From AWTP1-13 sp963797005 (GTDB lineage Bacteria > Pseudomonadota > Alphaproteobacteria > Rhizobiales > Hyphomicrobiaceae), in assembly GCA_963797005.1 (NCBI GenBank), contig CAWCOF010000030.1:124001-188000 (forward strand): a DNA stretch of 64,000 nucleotides. Reading direction: 5' to 3'. Of this stretch, positions 44,100-52,999 are shown piece by piece. The position numbers were made by a program, and so were the translations under genes. Within the stretch, counting starts at the first letter, position 1; each line of letters starts with the position of its first letter. The notes under the pieces were generated by a model. It was not told where the DNA came from and did no database searches. It saw nothing but the letters and a program-made list of their open reading frames with translations.

Positions 44100-44120
44100 G
44101 CTACCATGACTTCTGGTAGC
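44100..44120. promoter_or_regulatory. Inverted repeat between divergent regulator and kinase genes
   Basis: A perfect 7-bp inverted repeat (GCTACCA, 7-base spacer, TGGTAGC) sits in the 105-bp gap between the OmpR-type regulator gene and the hybrid kinase gene. The size and position suit an operator for autoregulation, but a chance hairpin is not excluded. Confidence 0.4.
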
Positions 44121-44160
44121 ATGACCAAGCCCAAAGCGCAGCATTCCTGGAAAGAGCATC

Positions 44161-45736
44161 ATGGCACAGACGCTGGGCCAGACGCCCTCGCCCGAGGCGC
44201 AGGCCGCCAAGCTGCGGGGCATCCTGGAGTTCGGCCGTCACCGCCATCGTCACCATCGACCACCGGGGTGTAATCGAGACGGTCAACCCCGCGACCGAGC
44301 GGCTGTTCGGGTACAGCGTTGAGGACCTGATCGGGCAGAACGTCAAGATCCTGACGCCCGAGCCTTACCGGACCGAGCACGACGGCTACATCGACAACTA
44401 CCTCAGAACCGGAGAGAAGAAGATCATCGGCATCGGCCGCGAGGTGAGCGGCCGACGCAAGGACGGCACGACCTTCCCCGTGTACCTGTCGGTCAGCGAG
44501 TTCGAGGCAGGCGGCCAGCGCTACTTCACCGGCATGATCCACGACATCAGCGACCGCAAGCACGTCGAGGAGGCCCTGCTCGAGAGCGAGCGGCGGCTGG
44601 CCCACGCGCAGAAGATGGAAGCCGTGGGCCAGCTCACCGGCGGTATCGCCCATGACTTCAACAACCTGCTGTTGGTGATCACCGGCAATCTGGAGCTGCT
44701 GGAGCCGCGTCTTGAGCGCGACGAGTCGCAGGTGCTGCTCAAGGAGGCGCAGGATGCCGCGATGCTCGGCTCGAAGCTGACCGACCAGCTCCTGACCTTC
44801 GCGCGCCGGCGTCACCTGGATGCGCACGTCATCCAGCTCAACGATCTGGTCGTCGGCATCATCGACATGCTGCGCCGCACGCTGGGCGAGCACATCACCC
44901 TGTCGACCTCGCTGGCACGCGACGTCTGGCCGACGCGCGCCGACCCCGGCCAGTTCCAAAGCGCGATCATCAACATGGCCGTCAATTCGCGCGATGCCAT
45001 GCCGAACGGCGGCAAGCTCGTGATGGAGACCCGCAATGCTGGGCTCGATGCGGATCACGTCGAGTTTCACGCCGAGCTGGAGCCCGGGGACTACGTGCAG
45101 CTGTCGATCTCCGACACGGGCTCGGGCATGGAGCCGCACGTGCGCGACCGGGTCTTCGAGCCCTTCTTCACCACCAAGCAGATGGGCCGCGGCACCGGCC
45201 TCGGCCTCGCCATGGTCTACGGGTTCGTCAAGCAGTCCGGCGGCCACATCACGATTTACAGCGAGCCCGACCACGGCACGACGATCAATCTCTATTTCCC
45301 CCGCGCCACCGGTGAGGCCGTCGCCGCCGCCACCACCAGCAAGAGCGCCAGTGACAACGACGTCCGGCCGCGCGAGATCATCCTGGTTGTCGAGGACGAC
45401 AGGCGTGTGCGTCAGCTCACCATCAAGCGACTGAAGCTGATCGGCTACCAGGTCCTCGAAGCCGGCGACGGCCCCACCGCGCTGGACATCCTGGGTCGCG
45501 GCGCGCCGGTCGATCTCGTTTTCACGGACTTGGTCATGCCCGGCGGCCTCTCCGGCCGCGACGTTGCCACGCGCGCCCGCGCGTTGAAGCCGGGTGTCAA
45601 GGTGCTGCTCACGTCAGGATACGCTGAAGAGCTGATGCACGGCGAGGACCTGCGCCGCGAGCAGCTGAAGGTGCTGCGCAAGCCCTACGCGCAGGCCGAA
45701 CTCCAAGCCGCCTTGCGCGAGGTCCTCAGCGGCTAG
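44161..45736 (+). CDS. Soluble PAS-domain hybrid histidine kinase (one frameshift)
   Basis: A 524-residue kinase after correction. Domains in order: PAS of FixL-like type (AIVTIDHRGVIETVNPATERLFGYSVEDLIGQNVKIL; GREVSGRRKDGTTFPVYLSVSEF), HisKA with His in GGIAHDFNNLLLVITGNLELL, HATPase (NMAVNSRDAMPNGGKLVMETRNA; GTGLGLAMVYGFVKQSGGHI) and a receiver (LVVEDDRRVRQLTIKRLKLIGY; LVFTDLVMPGGLSG; VLRKPYAQAEL). No membrane segment. The haem-binding His of true FixL was not established. An extra T at 44230-44231 breaks the frame just before the PAS domain. Confidence 0.88.
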
Positions 45737-45844
45737 CAATTGCACCTTGCCAAACTCCGCCGCACCCCGCGTTGACCGGGATCAAACCGGATTGCGGGCG
45801 CATGGCCCATTCTGGGTCCGTCTTGGTCTTGGGCCTCTCCCGCG

Positions 45845-46324
45845 GTGAACAAGGGCGTGACTGAACCTCAACCGTTGCGCTTCGCCGTTGGTACCTTCCA
45901 CAGCTGGAACGGTGTGGAGATCGCCATACGGGACCTCGGCTCGGGGGGCACTGCGGCCAGCAGCTTCAACTTACTCGGGCTTCAGCGCGTGCTGGCTGGT
46001 GCGTCGCACGCGACGGCCGAGGGGAGACAGTTCGTCCCGCGGGAGCTGCCGTTTCCCGGCAACGGTGAATTGATCGGTTGTACGCAGGGCCCGCTGGCCG
46101 AACGCCTCGCCGGGCGGCTCAGCGCCGGGGCGACGACGCTGAAAGCCGCGCTCGGCCGTTGGCTGATCCCACGTCACGCCGCGCATCTCCAGAGCAAGGT
46201 CGAAGACGGCAACATCACGCTGTGGGTTCAGCTCTTCGACCACGACGATGAGCGCCGGGCCTGCCAGAGCCTGCTGGCCAGAAGCTCCAGTTCCGTGGGC
46301 GTCCACGACCTGATCGGCGAGTGA
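45845..46324 (+). CDS. Hypothetical protein
   Basis: A 159-residue protein starting with GTG, unrelated to any family I can name. It has no signal peptide or membrane helix. Segments such as AIRDLGSGGTAASSFNLLGLQRVLAGA, LIGCTQGPLAERLAGRLSAGATTLKAALGRWLIPRHAAHLQSKVEDGNITLWVQLFD and LLARSSSSVGVHDLIGE look like a folded alpha/beta protein. The last two thirds resemble the small general-stress or membrane-interacting proteins with a Gly-rich centre, but I cannot assign it. It stands alone between the hybrid kinase and the LpxQ-like gene. Confidence 0.6.
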   Translation: MNKGVTEPQPLRFAVGTFHSWNGVEIAIRDLGSGGTAASSFNLLGLQRVLAGASHATAEGRQFVPRELPFPGNGELIGCTQGPLAERLAGRLSAGATTLKAALGRWLIPRHAAHLQSKVEDGNITLWVQLFDHDDERRACQSLLARSSSSVGVHDLIGE

Positions 46325-46508
46325 AACCCGGCAGGGACCCAGCGGCCCCCTTCCATCAGGCGAGGAGCGGCTGCGCAGGGGCGAGGCTATATCTGGTGCA
46401 AACCGGCAACAGAATCCCCGCATTCGCCCATGCCACATGGCGGCCATCCGGCGAAACTGGTACGAACCAAGCATCTAGAACGTTGGTCATTTCGTGGCCC
46501 ATGGAATC

Positions 46509-47216
46509 ATGACGTCGAGCATGCGGGGCTGGTCCGGAACGCTTTCAATCGCCGCTGGCTGGCTCACAGCAGGGATCGTTCTCTGTGGCGCCTCCGCGCC
46601 ATCGCGCGCCGAGGTGCAGATCAGCGTCTACGGCGGCATGAATACGAACTTCAGCAGCAAGGGCGAACTGCACGGTCCGGTGAACGACGAGCGCACGTTC
46701 GACTGGGAGGGCAAGTCGTTCCAGATGCCGCCCTACTGGGGCGCCCAGCTCACCTACTGGTTCAATCGCGGCGCAGGCTTTGGCCTGCAGTTCGACTATA
46801 CGCACGCCAAGGCCTACGCCGACGTCAACTTCGCCACCGACCCGACCTATTCGCATCTCGAATTCACCGACGGCAACAACCTCGCCATCATCAACCTGAT
46901 GTACCGGTTCGATCCGATGATGGACGGCAAGGTCGTGCCGTTCGTCGGCATCGGCGGCGGTATCGCCATTCCCCACGTCGAGGTGACGCTCAAGCCGCCG
47001 TCCGCATCGAGGACCTTCGAATACCAATTCGCGGGCGGCGCCGCGCAGGTGGTGGCGGGCCTGGAGTACAAGCTGAACGACGCATGGTCCGTATTCGCGG
47101 AGGGCAAGCTCAGCTACTCGCACCTCGACACCGACCTCGAGAACGGCGGCAAGTTCAAGACCTACCTCTGGTCACCGCAGCTGGCCATCGGCCTGAGCTA
47201 CCGGTTCGGCAACTGA
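46509..47216 (+). CDS. Outer-membrane beta-barrel protein, LpxQ (lipid A oxidase)-like
   Basis: A 235-residue outer-membrane barrel with a signal peptide ending PSRAEVQ. Diagnostic segments are FDWEGKSFQMPPYWGAQLTYWFN, GLQFDYTHAKAYADVNF, YSHLEFTDGNNLAIINLMYRFD and VPFVGIGGGIAIPHVEVTL, with a C-terminal strand LAIGLSYRFGN. These resemble, from memory, the rhizobial lipid A oxidase LpxQ, which converts the proximal glucosamine of lipid A to aminogluconate in the outer membrane. The ATG at 46509 is chosen; a GTG at 46494 is in frame. It ends 45 bp inside the convergent PAP2 phosphatase gene. Confidence 0.62.
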   Translation: MTSSMRGWSGTLSIAAGWLTAGIVLCGASAPSRAEVQISVYGGMNTNFSSKGELHGPVNDERTFDWEGKSFQMPPYWGAQLTYWFNRGAGFGLQFDYTHAKAYADVNFATDPTYSHLEFTDGNNLAIINLMYRFDPMMDGKVVPFVGIGGGIAIPHVEVTLKPPSASRTFEYQFAGGAAQVVAGLEYKLNDAWSVFAEGKLSYSHLDTDLENGGKFKTYLWSPQLAIGLSYRFGN

Positions 47217-47933
47217 GGCCGAATTGCGCGGCCGGCTTGGCGCGCGGATGAGCGGTCTCAGGGCCAGCACCGTTAGCGCCATCAACAGCCCGGCGAACAC
47301 GACATCGCTGAGAAAGTGCGCGCCCACGGCGATGCGCAGGAAGCCTGCCGCCAAACCGCTGATGGTGCCGGCAACCACGAGGGCCGCGCCCCACTGCGGA
47401 ACGACGGCAGCCGCGGCATAGAACGGCACGAACGCCGTCGTCGCCTCGCCGCTGACGAAGGAGCAACCCCGCCTGCATTGGTCCGCGGGCAGCGGCGCCG
47501 GCGTGAACCGCTTGGTGCCTCCGAACTCCACGACATGCTTGGGCCGCGCCCGCCCCCACTGGTCCTTGAACACGAGATTGGCCAATAGGCCCGGTCCGAT
47601 GCTCAAGCAGAGCACCAGGAAGAGCCACTTGCGCGGGTCGGCACCCAGCAGCGTCTGCCTGCCTCTGACTGCCGCCACCCAGCCGGCAACGGAAGCGACC
47701 ATGCACACCCAATAGAAGACGATGAAAGCTCTCCGCAGCCACGTGACCCAGGCATAGTGGTGGCCCACGAAGCCCGTCGACGGCGAATAGACCGCACGGC
47801 TGACCCACAGGTCGATCCCGGGGAAGGCGTAGAAGAAGATACCGGCCGCCAGGCACCCGCCGAGGCACCATCCCCACAGCGCGATCTGGCCGTGCCCCTT
47901 ATGGACCGCAGCGTCGCCGGCAGCGTGGGACAT
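47172..47933 (-). CDS. PAP2-family membrane phosphatase, possible lipid A 1-phosphatase
   Basis: A 253-residue membrane protein with about six helices and the three-part PAP2 signature: K-x6-R-P in KDQWGRARPKHVVEFGG, SGE in CSFVSGEATTAF (in place of the common PSGH) and R-x5-H-x3-D in RIAVGAHFLSDV. The catalytic His and Asp are present. PAP2 enzymes act on lipid phosphates at the periplasmic face. The LpxQ-like gene facing it suggests an LpxE role, since in rhizobia the 1-phosphate is removed before LpxQ acts; this is inference. The two 3' ends overlap by 45 bp. Confidence 0.78.
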   Translation of the reverse strand: MSHAAGDAAVHKGHGQIALWGWCLGGCLAAGIFFYAFPGIDLWVSRAVYSPSTGFVGHHYAWVTWLRRAFIVFYWVCMVASVAGWVAAVRGRQTLLGADPRKWLFLVLCLSIGPGLLANLVFKDQWGRARPKHVVEFGGTKRFTPAPLPADQCRRGCSFVSGEATTAFVPFYAAAAVVPQWGAALVVAGTISGLAAGFLRIAVGAHFLSDVVFAGLLMALTVLALRPLIRAPSRPRNSASVAEPVAQADGQLR

Positions 47934-47945
47934 GCCCTTCTCGCC

Positions 47946-49130
47946 TCAATACGCGCGCACGGGTACCTCGGCACCCTTGCGCTCCGCCGACAGGTAGGCG
48001 CTGTAGACGGTCGAAATGCAGTCGGCGGCAAGCCGGCTGTCGCTCTCGGGCCGCTCCCCCGTCGCCACGCTGCGGTAGAACGCCTCGACCTCCTGCGGGA
48101 AACCGGTGATGAAATCCTCGTCGGGCGCGGTCGGGGCCCAGCCCTGCTTGGTGCCGATCTTCTCCACCACGTAGACGTCGCGGAACTGGTCTTCGGCCGG
48201 GTTGTAGGTCTGCATCGCCGTGTTCGGATTGATGTTGCACACGGCGCGATGGTTGTTGGCCATCACCTCGAGCCAGTTGTGAATGCCGCCCATGACGATC
48301 TCCGAGGCGAAGATGTCGGCGACCGTGCCGTCCTCGAACACGACGTGGGTGGCGGAGAAGTCCTCCACGTCGTGATAGTCGGTGCGCAGGAAGCCGCGGT
48401 CGGCAAAGCCGTCGAGCCGCGTGATGGAATGCATGCGCGCGCTGACCGCGGCCGGACGGATCGGCCGGCCATTGCGGGCGCGCCCCTCGACCCTCTTCAA
48501 ATAGAGCGCGGCGGTGAGCGGGTGCACGCCCTTGCCGATCAGCGCGCCGCCGCCGTTGAGGCGCCAGAAGCCATAGGCCTGGCTATGCGAGCCGGAGTGG
48601 GCCTCCTCGCCGTGCATCCACAGCACCTGGGCGCCCGTCTTCTCGATGATCTCGCGCTCCTTCTGGATCGCGGGCGCATAGACCCAGTTCTCCGCATAGA
48701 GGATCATCGCCTTGGATTTGGCTTCGGCCTCCAGCATGCGGTCGATGCTGGCGAGCGCCCCCTCGAGCGCCGCCTGCATGGAGGCGCGCGCGGCGTCGAA
48801 GTCGGGCGCGCCATCGCCGAACCAGCCGGTCAGCGGCTTCTCCACCACCGCATGCACGCCGCGGCCCAGCGCCGCCACGGTAATGGCCTCGTGCGCGGCG
48901 GGGCTCGCGCACACGTGCACCACATCCACCTGGTCGAGCAGGGCCTCGAGCGAGGGTAATGTCGCGAGCCCGCGCGGCTCGGCGAAGCGCTGCGCATTGG
49001 CCACCGTCGGCGAGAAGACGCCGACGAGGTCCACGTCCGTGCCGTAGACGCGTTGGATGCCCTCGTAATGCAGGTTGGCCGCGAAGCCGGACCCGACGAT
49101 GCCCGCCCGCACTCTCGGCTTTGTCGCCAC
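47946..49130 (-). CDS. Gfo/Idh/MocA-family oxidoreductase
   Basis: A 394-residue NAD(P)-dependent dehydrogenase. The Rossmann fold begins VRAGIVGSGFAANLHYEGIQRVYGTDVDLVGVFSPT; VDVVHVCASPAAHEAITVAALGRGVHAVVEKPLTG carries the conserved EKP motif. The C-terminal part includes WRLNGGGALIGKGVHPLTAALYLKRVEG with a likely catalytic His. The GTG at 49130 follows a strong run of G about 6 bases upstream. Substrates of the family are sugars and sugar acids. It lies near, but is not contiguous with, the catabolic operon 51043-55498. Confidence 0.88.
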   Translation of the reverse strand: MATKPRVRAGIVGSGFAANLHYEGIQRVYGTDVDLVGVFSPTVANAQRFAEPRGLATLPSLEALLDQVDVVHVCASPAAHEAITVAALGRGVHAVVEKPLTGWFGDGAPDFDAARASMQAALEGALASIDRMLEAEAKSKAMILYAENWVYAPAIQKEREIIEKTGAQVLWMHGEEAHSGSHSQAYGFWRLNGGGALIGKGVHPLTAALYLKRVEGRARNGRPIRPAAVSARMHSITRLDGFADRGFLRTDYHDVEDFSATHVVFEDGTVADIFASEIVMGGIHNWLEVMANNHRAVCNINPNTAMQTYNPAEDQFRDVYVVEKIGTKQGWAPTAPDEDFITGFPQEVEAFYRSVATGERPESDSRLAADCISTVYSAYLSAERKGAEVPVRAY

Positions 49131-49193
49131 GCATCCCCCTTCTAGCGCCGTTCCGACTTGGATCGACTCGCGATCAGCGGTCACGACCCAGTG

Positions 49194-49248
49194 CTGAGCT
49201 TGTCGAAGCACGCCATTGTCAAACTCATTCGCCCTTCGACAAGCTCAG
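49194..49248. repeat. Dispersed inverted repeat (CTGAGCTTGTCGAAG type)
   Basis: CTGAGCTTGTCGAAG at 49194-49208 and CTTCGACAAGCTCAG at 49234-49248 are exact complements around a 25-base spacer. This element is widespread between genes in Proteobacteria and may act as a transcript-end hairpin. It lies upstream of the oxidoreductase gene. Confidence 0.75.
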
Positions 49249-49372
49249 GGCTGAGGGCTCATGCTTCCATGAAAACCAGAACGACACGAGTCGCCCCAGC
49301 CTGCAAGCTACATGCAAATATCCACCATCACCAATCCGTCCGTCGTACGCGACGCGCGCCGCCCCGCCCTTC

Positions 49373-49469
49373 CCTCTCCCCTCGGGGAGAGGACGTGAGG
49401 CCATGACTTACGTCCGCGTGGGGGCTCGGCAGCCATTCGCACAACGCTGACGACGCGGACGTAAGTCAT
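49373..49469. repeat. Two palindromes in the 49131-49605 gap
   Basis: CCTCTCCCC at 49373-49381 pairs with GGGGAGAGG at 49384-49392, forming a tight hairpin. Next to it a perfect 17-bp inverted repeat (ATGACTTACGTCCGCGT at 49403-49419, complement at 49453-49469) surrounds a 33-base loop. After the second arm the sequence ends GGTGAGGGGG, typical of the distal part of the CCCTCTCCCC repeat, so the ATGACTTACG palindrome may have inserted within it. No gene is seen in the gap. Confidence 0.65.
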
Positions 49470-49605
49470 TCGGCCGAACTGGTGAGGGGGACTTTGCAAC
49501 GCCGCGGGCTCACGAGATTGTGCCGATCTCGCGTGTCGAAGGCCCAGGCCGTTTCCGCCTAGTGTCGCTCGCAAATGGCAGCGACCAATCGAGGGCTGCC
49601 CCAAC

Positions 49606-50848
49606 ATGAGCACGAGCTTCGCACGCGTCACCTTCGCCGGCAGTCTCGGGGCAGAGCTTGCCGCACGGCTCGATCTGCCCGTCGGCCCGGTGCGCGCCTA
49701 CGCCTTGTTTGCGCACTGCTTCACCTGCACGAAGGACATCCTTGCGGCCAAGCGCATCGCAGCCGCGCTCGCCGCGGAAGGCATCGGCGTGCTGCGCTTC
49801 GACTTCACGGGCCTTGGATCGTCCGAGGGGGAGTTCGCCAACACGAATTTCTCCTCGAACGTCGAGGACCTGGTGGCCGCCGCCGACTTCCTGCGGGCAA
49901 ACTACCAGGCGCCGGCCCTGCTGATCGGACATTCGCTCGGCGGAGCCGCCGTCCTTGCAGCCGCCCATCGCGTGCCGGAGGCGAAGGCCGTGGCAACCAT
50001 CGGCGCGCCCGCCGACGTCGCGCACGTCCTCGAAGCACCTCGGCGCGCATCTCGAGCACATCGAGCAGCGCGGCGAGGCCACCGTGACCTTGGCGGGTCG
50101 GCAATTCGCCGTGCGCAAGCAGTTCGTGGACGACGCCAAGGCGCAGGCGCTGCACGACCGCATTGCCAAGCTCGGCCGGGCGCTGCTGGTCATGCATTCG
50201 CCGATCGACCAGACGGTCGGCATCGAGAACGCCACCGCCATCTTCCAGGCGGCGCGCCACCCCAAGAGCTTCGTGTCGCTGGACGACGCCGATCACCTGC
50301 TTTCGCGCGAGCGCGACGCCGGCTATGCCGCCCAGGTCATCGCCGGCTGGTCCTCGCGCTATCTGCCCGACGCGCCGATGCCCGCCGACATGGCCGACGC
50401 TGCCCAGGGGGTCTCGGTAATGGAGACCGGTGCCGGAAAGTTCCAGAACATGGTCGTGGCCGGCTCGCACCGGCTCCTCGCCGACGAGCCCAGATCCGTC
50501 GGCGGGCTCGACAGCGGCCCCACCCCCTATGACTTCGTGGCGATCGCTCTGGCCGCCTGCACGTCAATGACCTTGCGGATCTATGCAGATCACAAGAAGC
50601 TGAACCTCGGGCGCATCTCGGTCAGCGTCTCCCACGGCAAGGTGGCCGCCGAGCACTGCGCGGACTGCGGAGAGGCTGCGGAAGGGCGGACAGGCAAGAT
50701 CGACAGGTTCGAGCGCACCATCTCGATCGAGGGCGGCGCCGCCCCGGACCTCCACGACAGGCTGCTCGACATCGCCGACAAATGCCCCGTGCACCGCACG
50801 CTGGAGAGCGCCTCGGCGATCGTCACCAAAATCGCCCCGTCCGAATAG
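49606..50848 (+). CDS. Alpha/beta hydrolase fused to OsmC domain (one frameshift)
   Basis: A two-domain protein of 413 residues after correction. The N-terminal alpha/beta hydrolase has RAYALFAHCFTCTKDILAAKRIAAALAAEGIGVLRFDFTGLGSSEGEF, the nucleophile elbow GHSLGG, the acid and His near VMHSPIDQTVGIENAT and DDADHLLS. The C-terminal OsmC domain includes GGLDSGPTPYDFVAIALAACTSMTLRIYADHKK and the peroxidatic Cys pair region (ACTSM; DKCPVHRTLE). The fusion is a known bifunctional family, probably acting in peroxide or thiol stress. An extra G at about 50032 breaks the frame. Confidence 0.87.
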
Positions 50849-50908
50849 GCCGTCAGCAGGTCCGCTACGGTCTCCACCAAAGCTGAACCACCGCACAAAG
50901 CACAACGT

Positions 50909-50998
50909 GTCATCCCGGGCCTTGTGCCCGGGATCCATCCCTCGGCTTGCTCAGGAGCCTGTCGATGGCTGGATCCCGTCGACAAGCGCCGGGATGAC
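50909..50998. repeat. Dispersed inverted repeat (GTCATCCCGGG type)
   Basis: The left end GTCATCCCGGGCCTTGTGCC is followed by CGGGATCCAT, and the right arm ends GACAAGCGCCGGGATGAC; the arms are imperfect complements over about 30 bp, and CCCGGG-type pairing also forms a hairpin within the left arm. Such elements are common between genes in Rhizobiales. It fills most of the gap between two convergent genes, where it could also end transcription. Confidence 0.7.
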
Positions 50999-51042
50999 GA
51001 CGCGAGCTTGATCACCACGATCCAGCCGAAACTGCGCGCACT

Positions 51043-52107
51043 CTAAGCCCGCCACCGCTCCAGGTTCTGCGCCACGAACGCGTCGTCGTTGAGCTCGGGG
51101 TAGGTGCGATAGAGCCGGTCGATGCCCGCGGCCTGGCCCGGGCTCAGCACCTCGCGCGGGTCGAGGCAGTGCACCGTGCGCATGATGCCCTGCCGGCGCA
51201 GGATCTCGTGGCAGCCGGGAATGCAGCCGGCAAAGTCGTGCTCGACATCGAAGATGACGCTGTTGCAGTCGGTCACCATGCTGTCGAGCGCCAGCATCTC
51301 CTCGGGAATCGCGCCGGCGCCGGTGCAGCCGTGCACCTTCTCCAGAAGCTCGACCGCGGACTTGGTCCACACGCTCCAATGGCCGAGCAGGCCGCCCTTG
51401 AAGCGCAGCGTCACCTCGCGCTTCTCCACGCGCAGGCGCAAAGGCGTGACCAGGTCGGCGACGATGTGATCGTCGTTGCCCGTATAGAGCGTGACGCGGT
51501 CCTCGGCGCCGGCCGCGGCGACGCCGAAGGCGACGTCCAGCGTCTTGTAGCGGTTGAAGGGCGCGACCTTGACGGCGATGACGTTGTCGATCGCCGCAAA
51601 GCGCGCCCAGAACGCGCGCGACAGCGCAATGCCGCCGACCGCCGTCTGCAGGTAGAAGCCGATCAGCGGCAGCTCGCGCGCGACCGTGGCGCAATGCTCG
51701 ATGAGATCGTCCTCGCCGGCGCCGGCCATGGCGCTCAAGCCCAGCAGCGCGGCGTGATAGCCGAGCGTGCGCGCCGTGCGCGCCTCCTCCACGGCCTGGG
51801 CGGTTTTGCCGATGATGCCCGCGATCATCACCAGCGGGCGCTTCGTCCAATGGGCCGCCGTCTCGGCCGCCAGCTCCAGCACGGGCCGGTAGAGGCCGAC
51901 GTCCCTGATCTGGAACTGCGTGGCGTGCACACCCACCGCCAATCCGCCCGCACCCGCATCGATGTAATAGCGCGCCAATGCCTGCTGCGACTGGCGGTCG
52001 AGCTGGCGTTTCTCGTCGAGCGCCAGGGGATGCGCGGGCAGGGCCGCACCCTTGCGCAGGATGGCGAGTACATTCTCCGGGATATCCGTCCAGTGCGCGC
52101 CGCGCAT
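51043..52107 (-). CDS. Dihydrodipicolinate synthase-family aldolase/lyase
   Basis: A 354-residue protein of the class I aldolase group (DapA/NanA family). Visible features are VLAILRKGAALPAHPLALDE, RYYIDAGAGGLAVGVHATQFQIRDVG (family GG-x-GG type loop), the Tyr in PLIGFYLQTAVGG and the Schiff-base Lys candidate in NVIAVKVAPFNRYKTLD. It is longer than DapA (about 290), and no lysine-pathway gene is near. Family members split or dehydrate keto-acids. It ends the minus-strand operon with the GNAT, epimerase and enolase-type genes, 13 bp after the GNAT stop. The ATG at 52107 was chosen. Confidence 0.8.
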   Translation of the reverse strand: MRGAHWTDIPENVLAILRKGAALPAHPLALDEKRQLDRQSQQALARYYIDAGAGGLAVGVHATQFQIRDVGLYRPVLELAAETAAHWTKRPLVMIAGIIGKTAQAVEEARTARTLGYHAALLGLSAMAGAGEDDLIEHCATVARELPLIGFYLQTAVGGIALSRAFWARFAAIDNVIAVKVAPFNRYKTLDVAFGVAAAGAEDRVTLYTGNDDHIVADLVTPLRLRVEKREVTLRFKGGLLGHWSVWTKSAVELLEKVHGCTGAGAIPEEMLALDSMVTDCNSVIFDVEHDFAGCIPGCHEILRRQGIMRTVHCLDPREVLSPGQAAGIDRLYRTYPELNDDAFVAQNLERWRA

Positions 52108-52120
52108 GGCTAAGGCTCCT

Positions 52121-52999
52121 TCAGGCAAGCTCCGGCCCGGCGAGGGCGAAGAGGTGGGACGCGTCCTCCAGCGGCGGAAAGCTCCCCCGGACCATACGCA
52201 TGAACGAACGCGGGGCGGTAGCGCCCTGGCTGCCAAGCCACGCGCGGATCTTCTGGTGGGTGTCGGGCACGTCGAGGATCACGCGCTGCCCGGCACGGCC
52301 GACGGCGCTGCCGAGAAGCGCGAGCGCGATGGTCTCATCGTCGGCGACGATGGGCCCCACATGCAGCGCGGTATGCCCGTCGCGCCCCAGCACGTAGCCG
52401 GCAAGCCCGCCGTCCCCGCGCTCGGCAACTTGCGCCACGGACGATGCCCGCGACATGAGATGCGCCAGGATTGCGTCTCGCCTGAAGCCGGAGCGCGCCG
52501 CGTCGCATGCCAATATTGCCGGCAGGTCATTGGCGGAGGCCGGCCGTATGCGGACCCCCGCCGGCGCTTCGACGACGCTCGTGGCGCCGTGCTCCAGCCG
52601 CCAGCGCGACAGCGCATAGACGTCGCGGAACCCCAGCGGCAGATAGACCGGCCGTCCGAACTCGGTCGCGTCGAGCCCGGCCGCAACGCCCTCTTGCGCG
52701 GTCTCGGCCAGGCACCGGTCGAGCAGGCGCGTGCCGAACCCCTGGCGGCGCGCCGATGCCGTCACCAGCACCATGCTGATCCACGAGATCGCCGGCCCCA
52801 GCGGCAGCACCAGCGCGGTCGCGATCCATTGGCCGGACGGCGCGCGGATGCCGAAGGCATGTCCCTTGTCGATCATCAGCCGCCAGTCGGCCGCGACCTG
52901 GTTCCAGCCGGCTTCCACCGACAGCGGCGCCACCGCCTCGGCATGGCGCGGCTCGAGACGCTCGATGGGAAGGGCGGCCGCTTCGTCAGAAACGGCCAT
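52121..52999 (-). CDS. GNAT-family acetyltransferase, tandem domains
   Basis: A 292-residue protein with two GNAT-like folds. The first has the acetyl-CoA site in ISMVLVTASARRQGFGTRLLDRCLAETAQEG and GRPVYLPLGFRDVYALSRWR; the second, IRPASANDLPAILACDAARSGFRRDAILAHLM and VLGRDGHTALHVGPIVADDETIALALL, is degenerate. The substrate is unknown. The start at 52999 lies 14 bp inside the epimerase gene, indicating translational coupling in the operon. Confidence 0.83.
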   Translation of the reverse strand: MAVSDEAAALPIERLEPRHAEAVAPLSVEAGWNQVAADWRLMIDKGHAFGIRAPSGQWIATALVLPLGPAISWISMVLVTASARRQGFGTRLLDRCLAETAQEGVAAGLDATEFGRPVYLPLGFRDVYALSRWRLEHGATSVVEAPAGVRIRPASANDLPAILACDAARSGFRRDAILAHLMSRASSVAQVAERGDGGLAGYVLGRDGHTALHVGPIVADDETIALALLGSAVGRAGQRVILDVPDTHQKIRAWLGSQGATAPRSFMRMVRGSFPPLEDASHLFALAGPELA

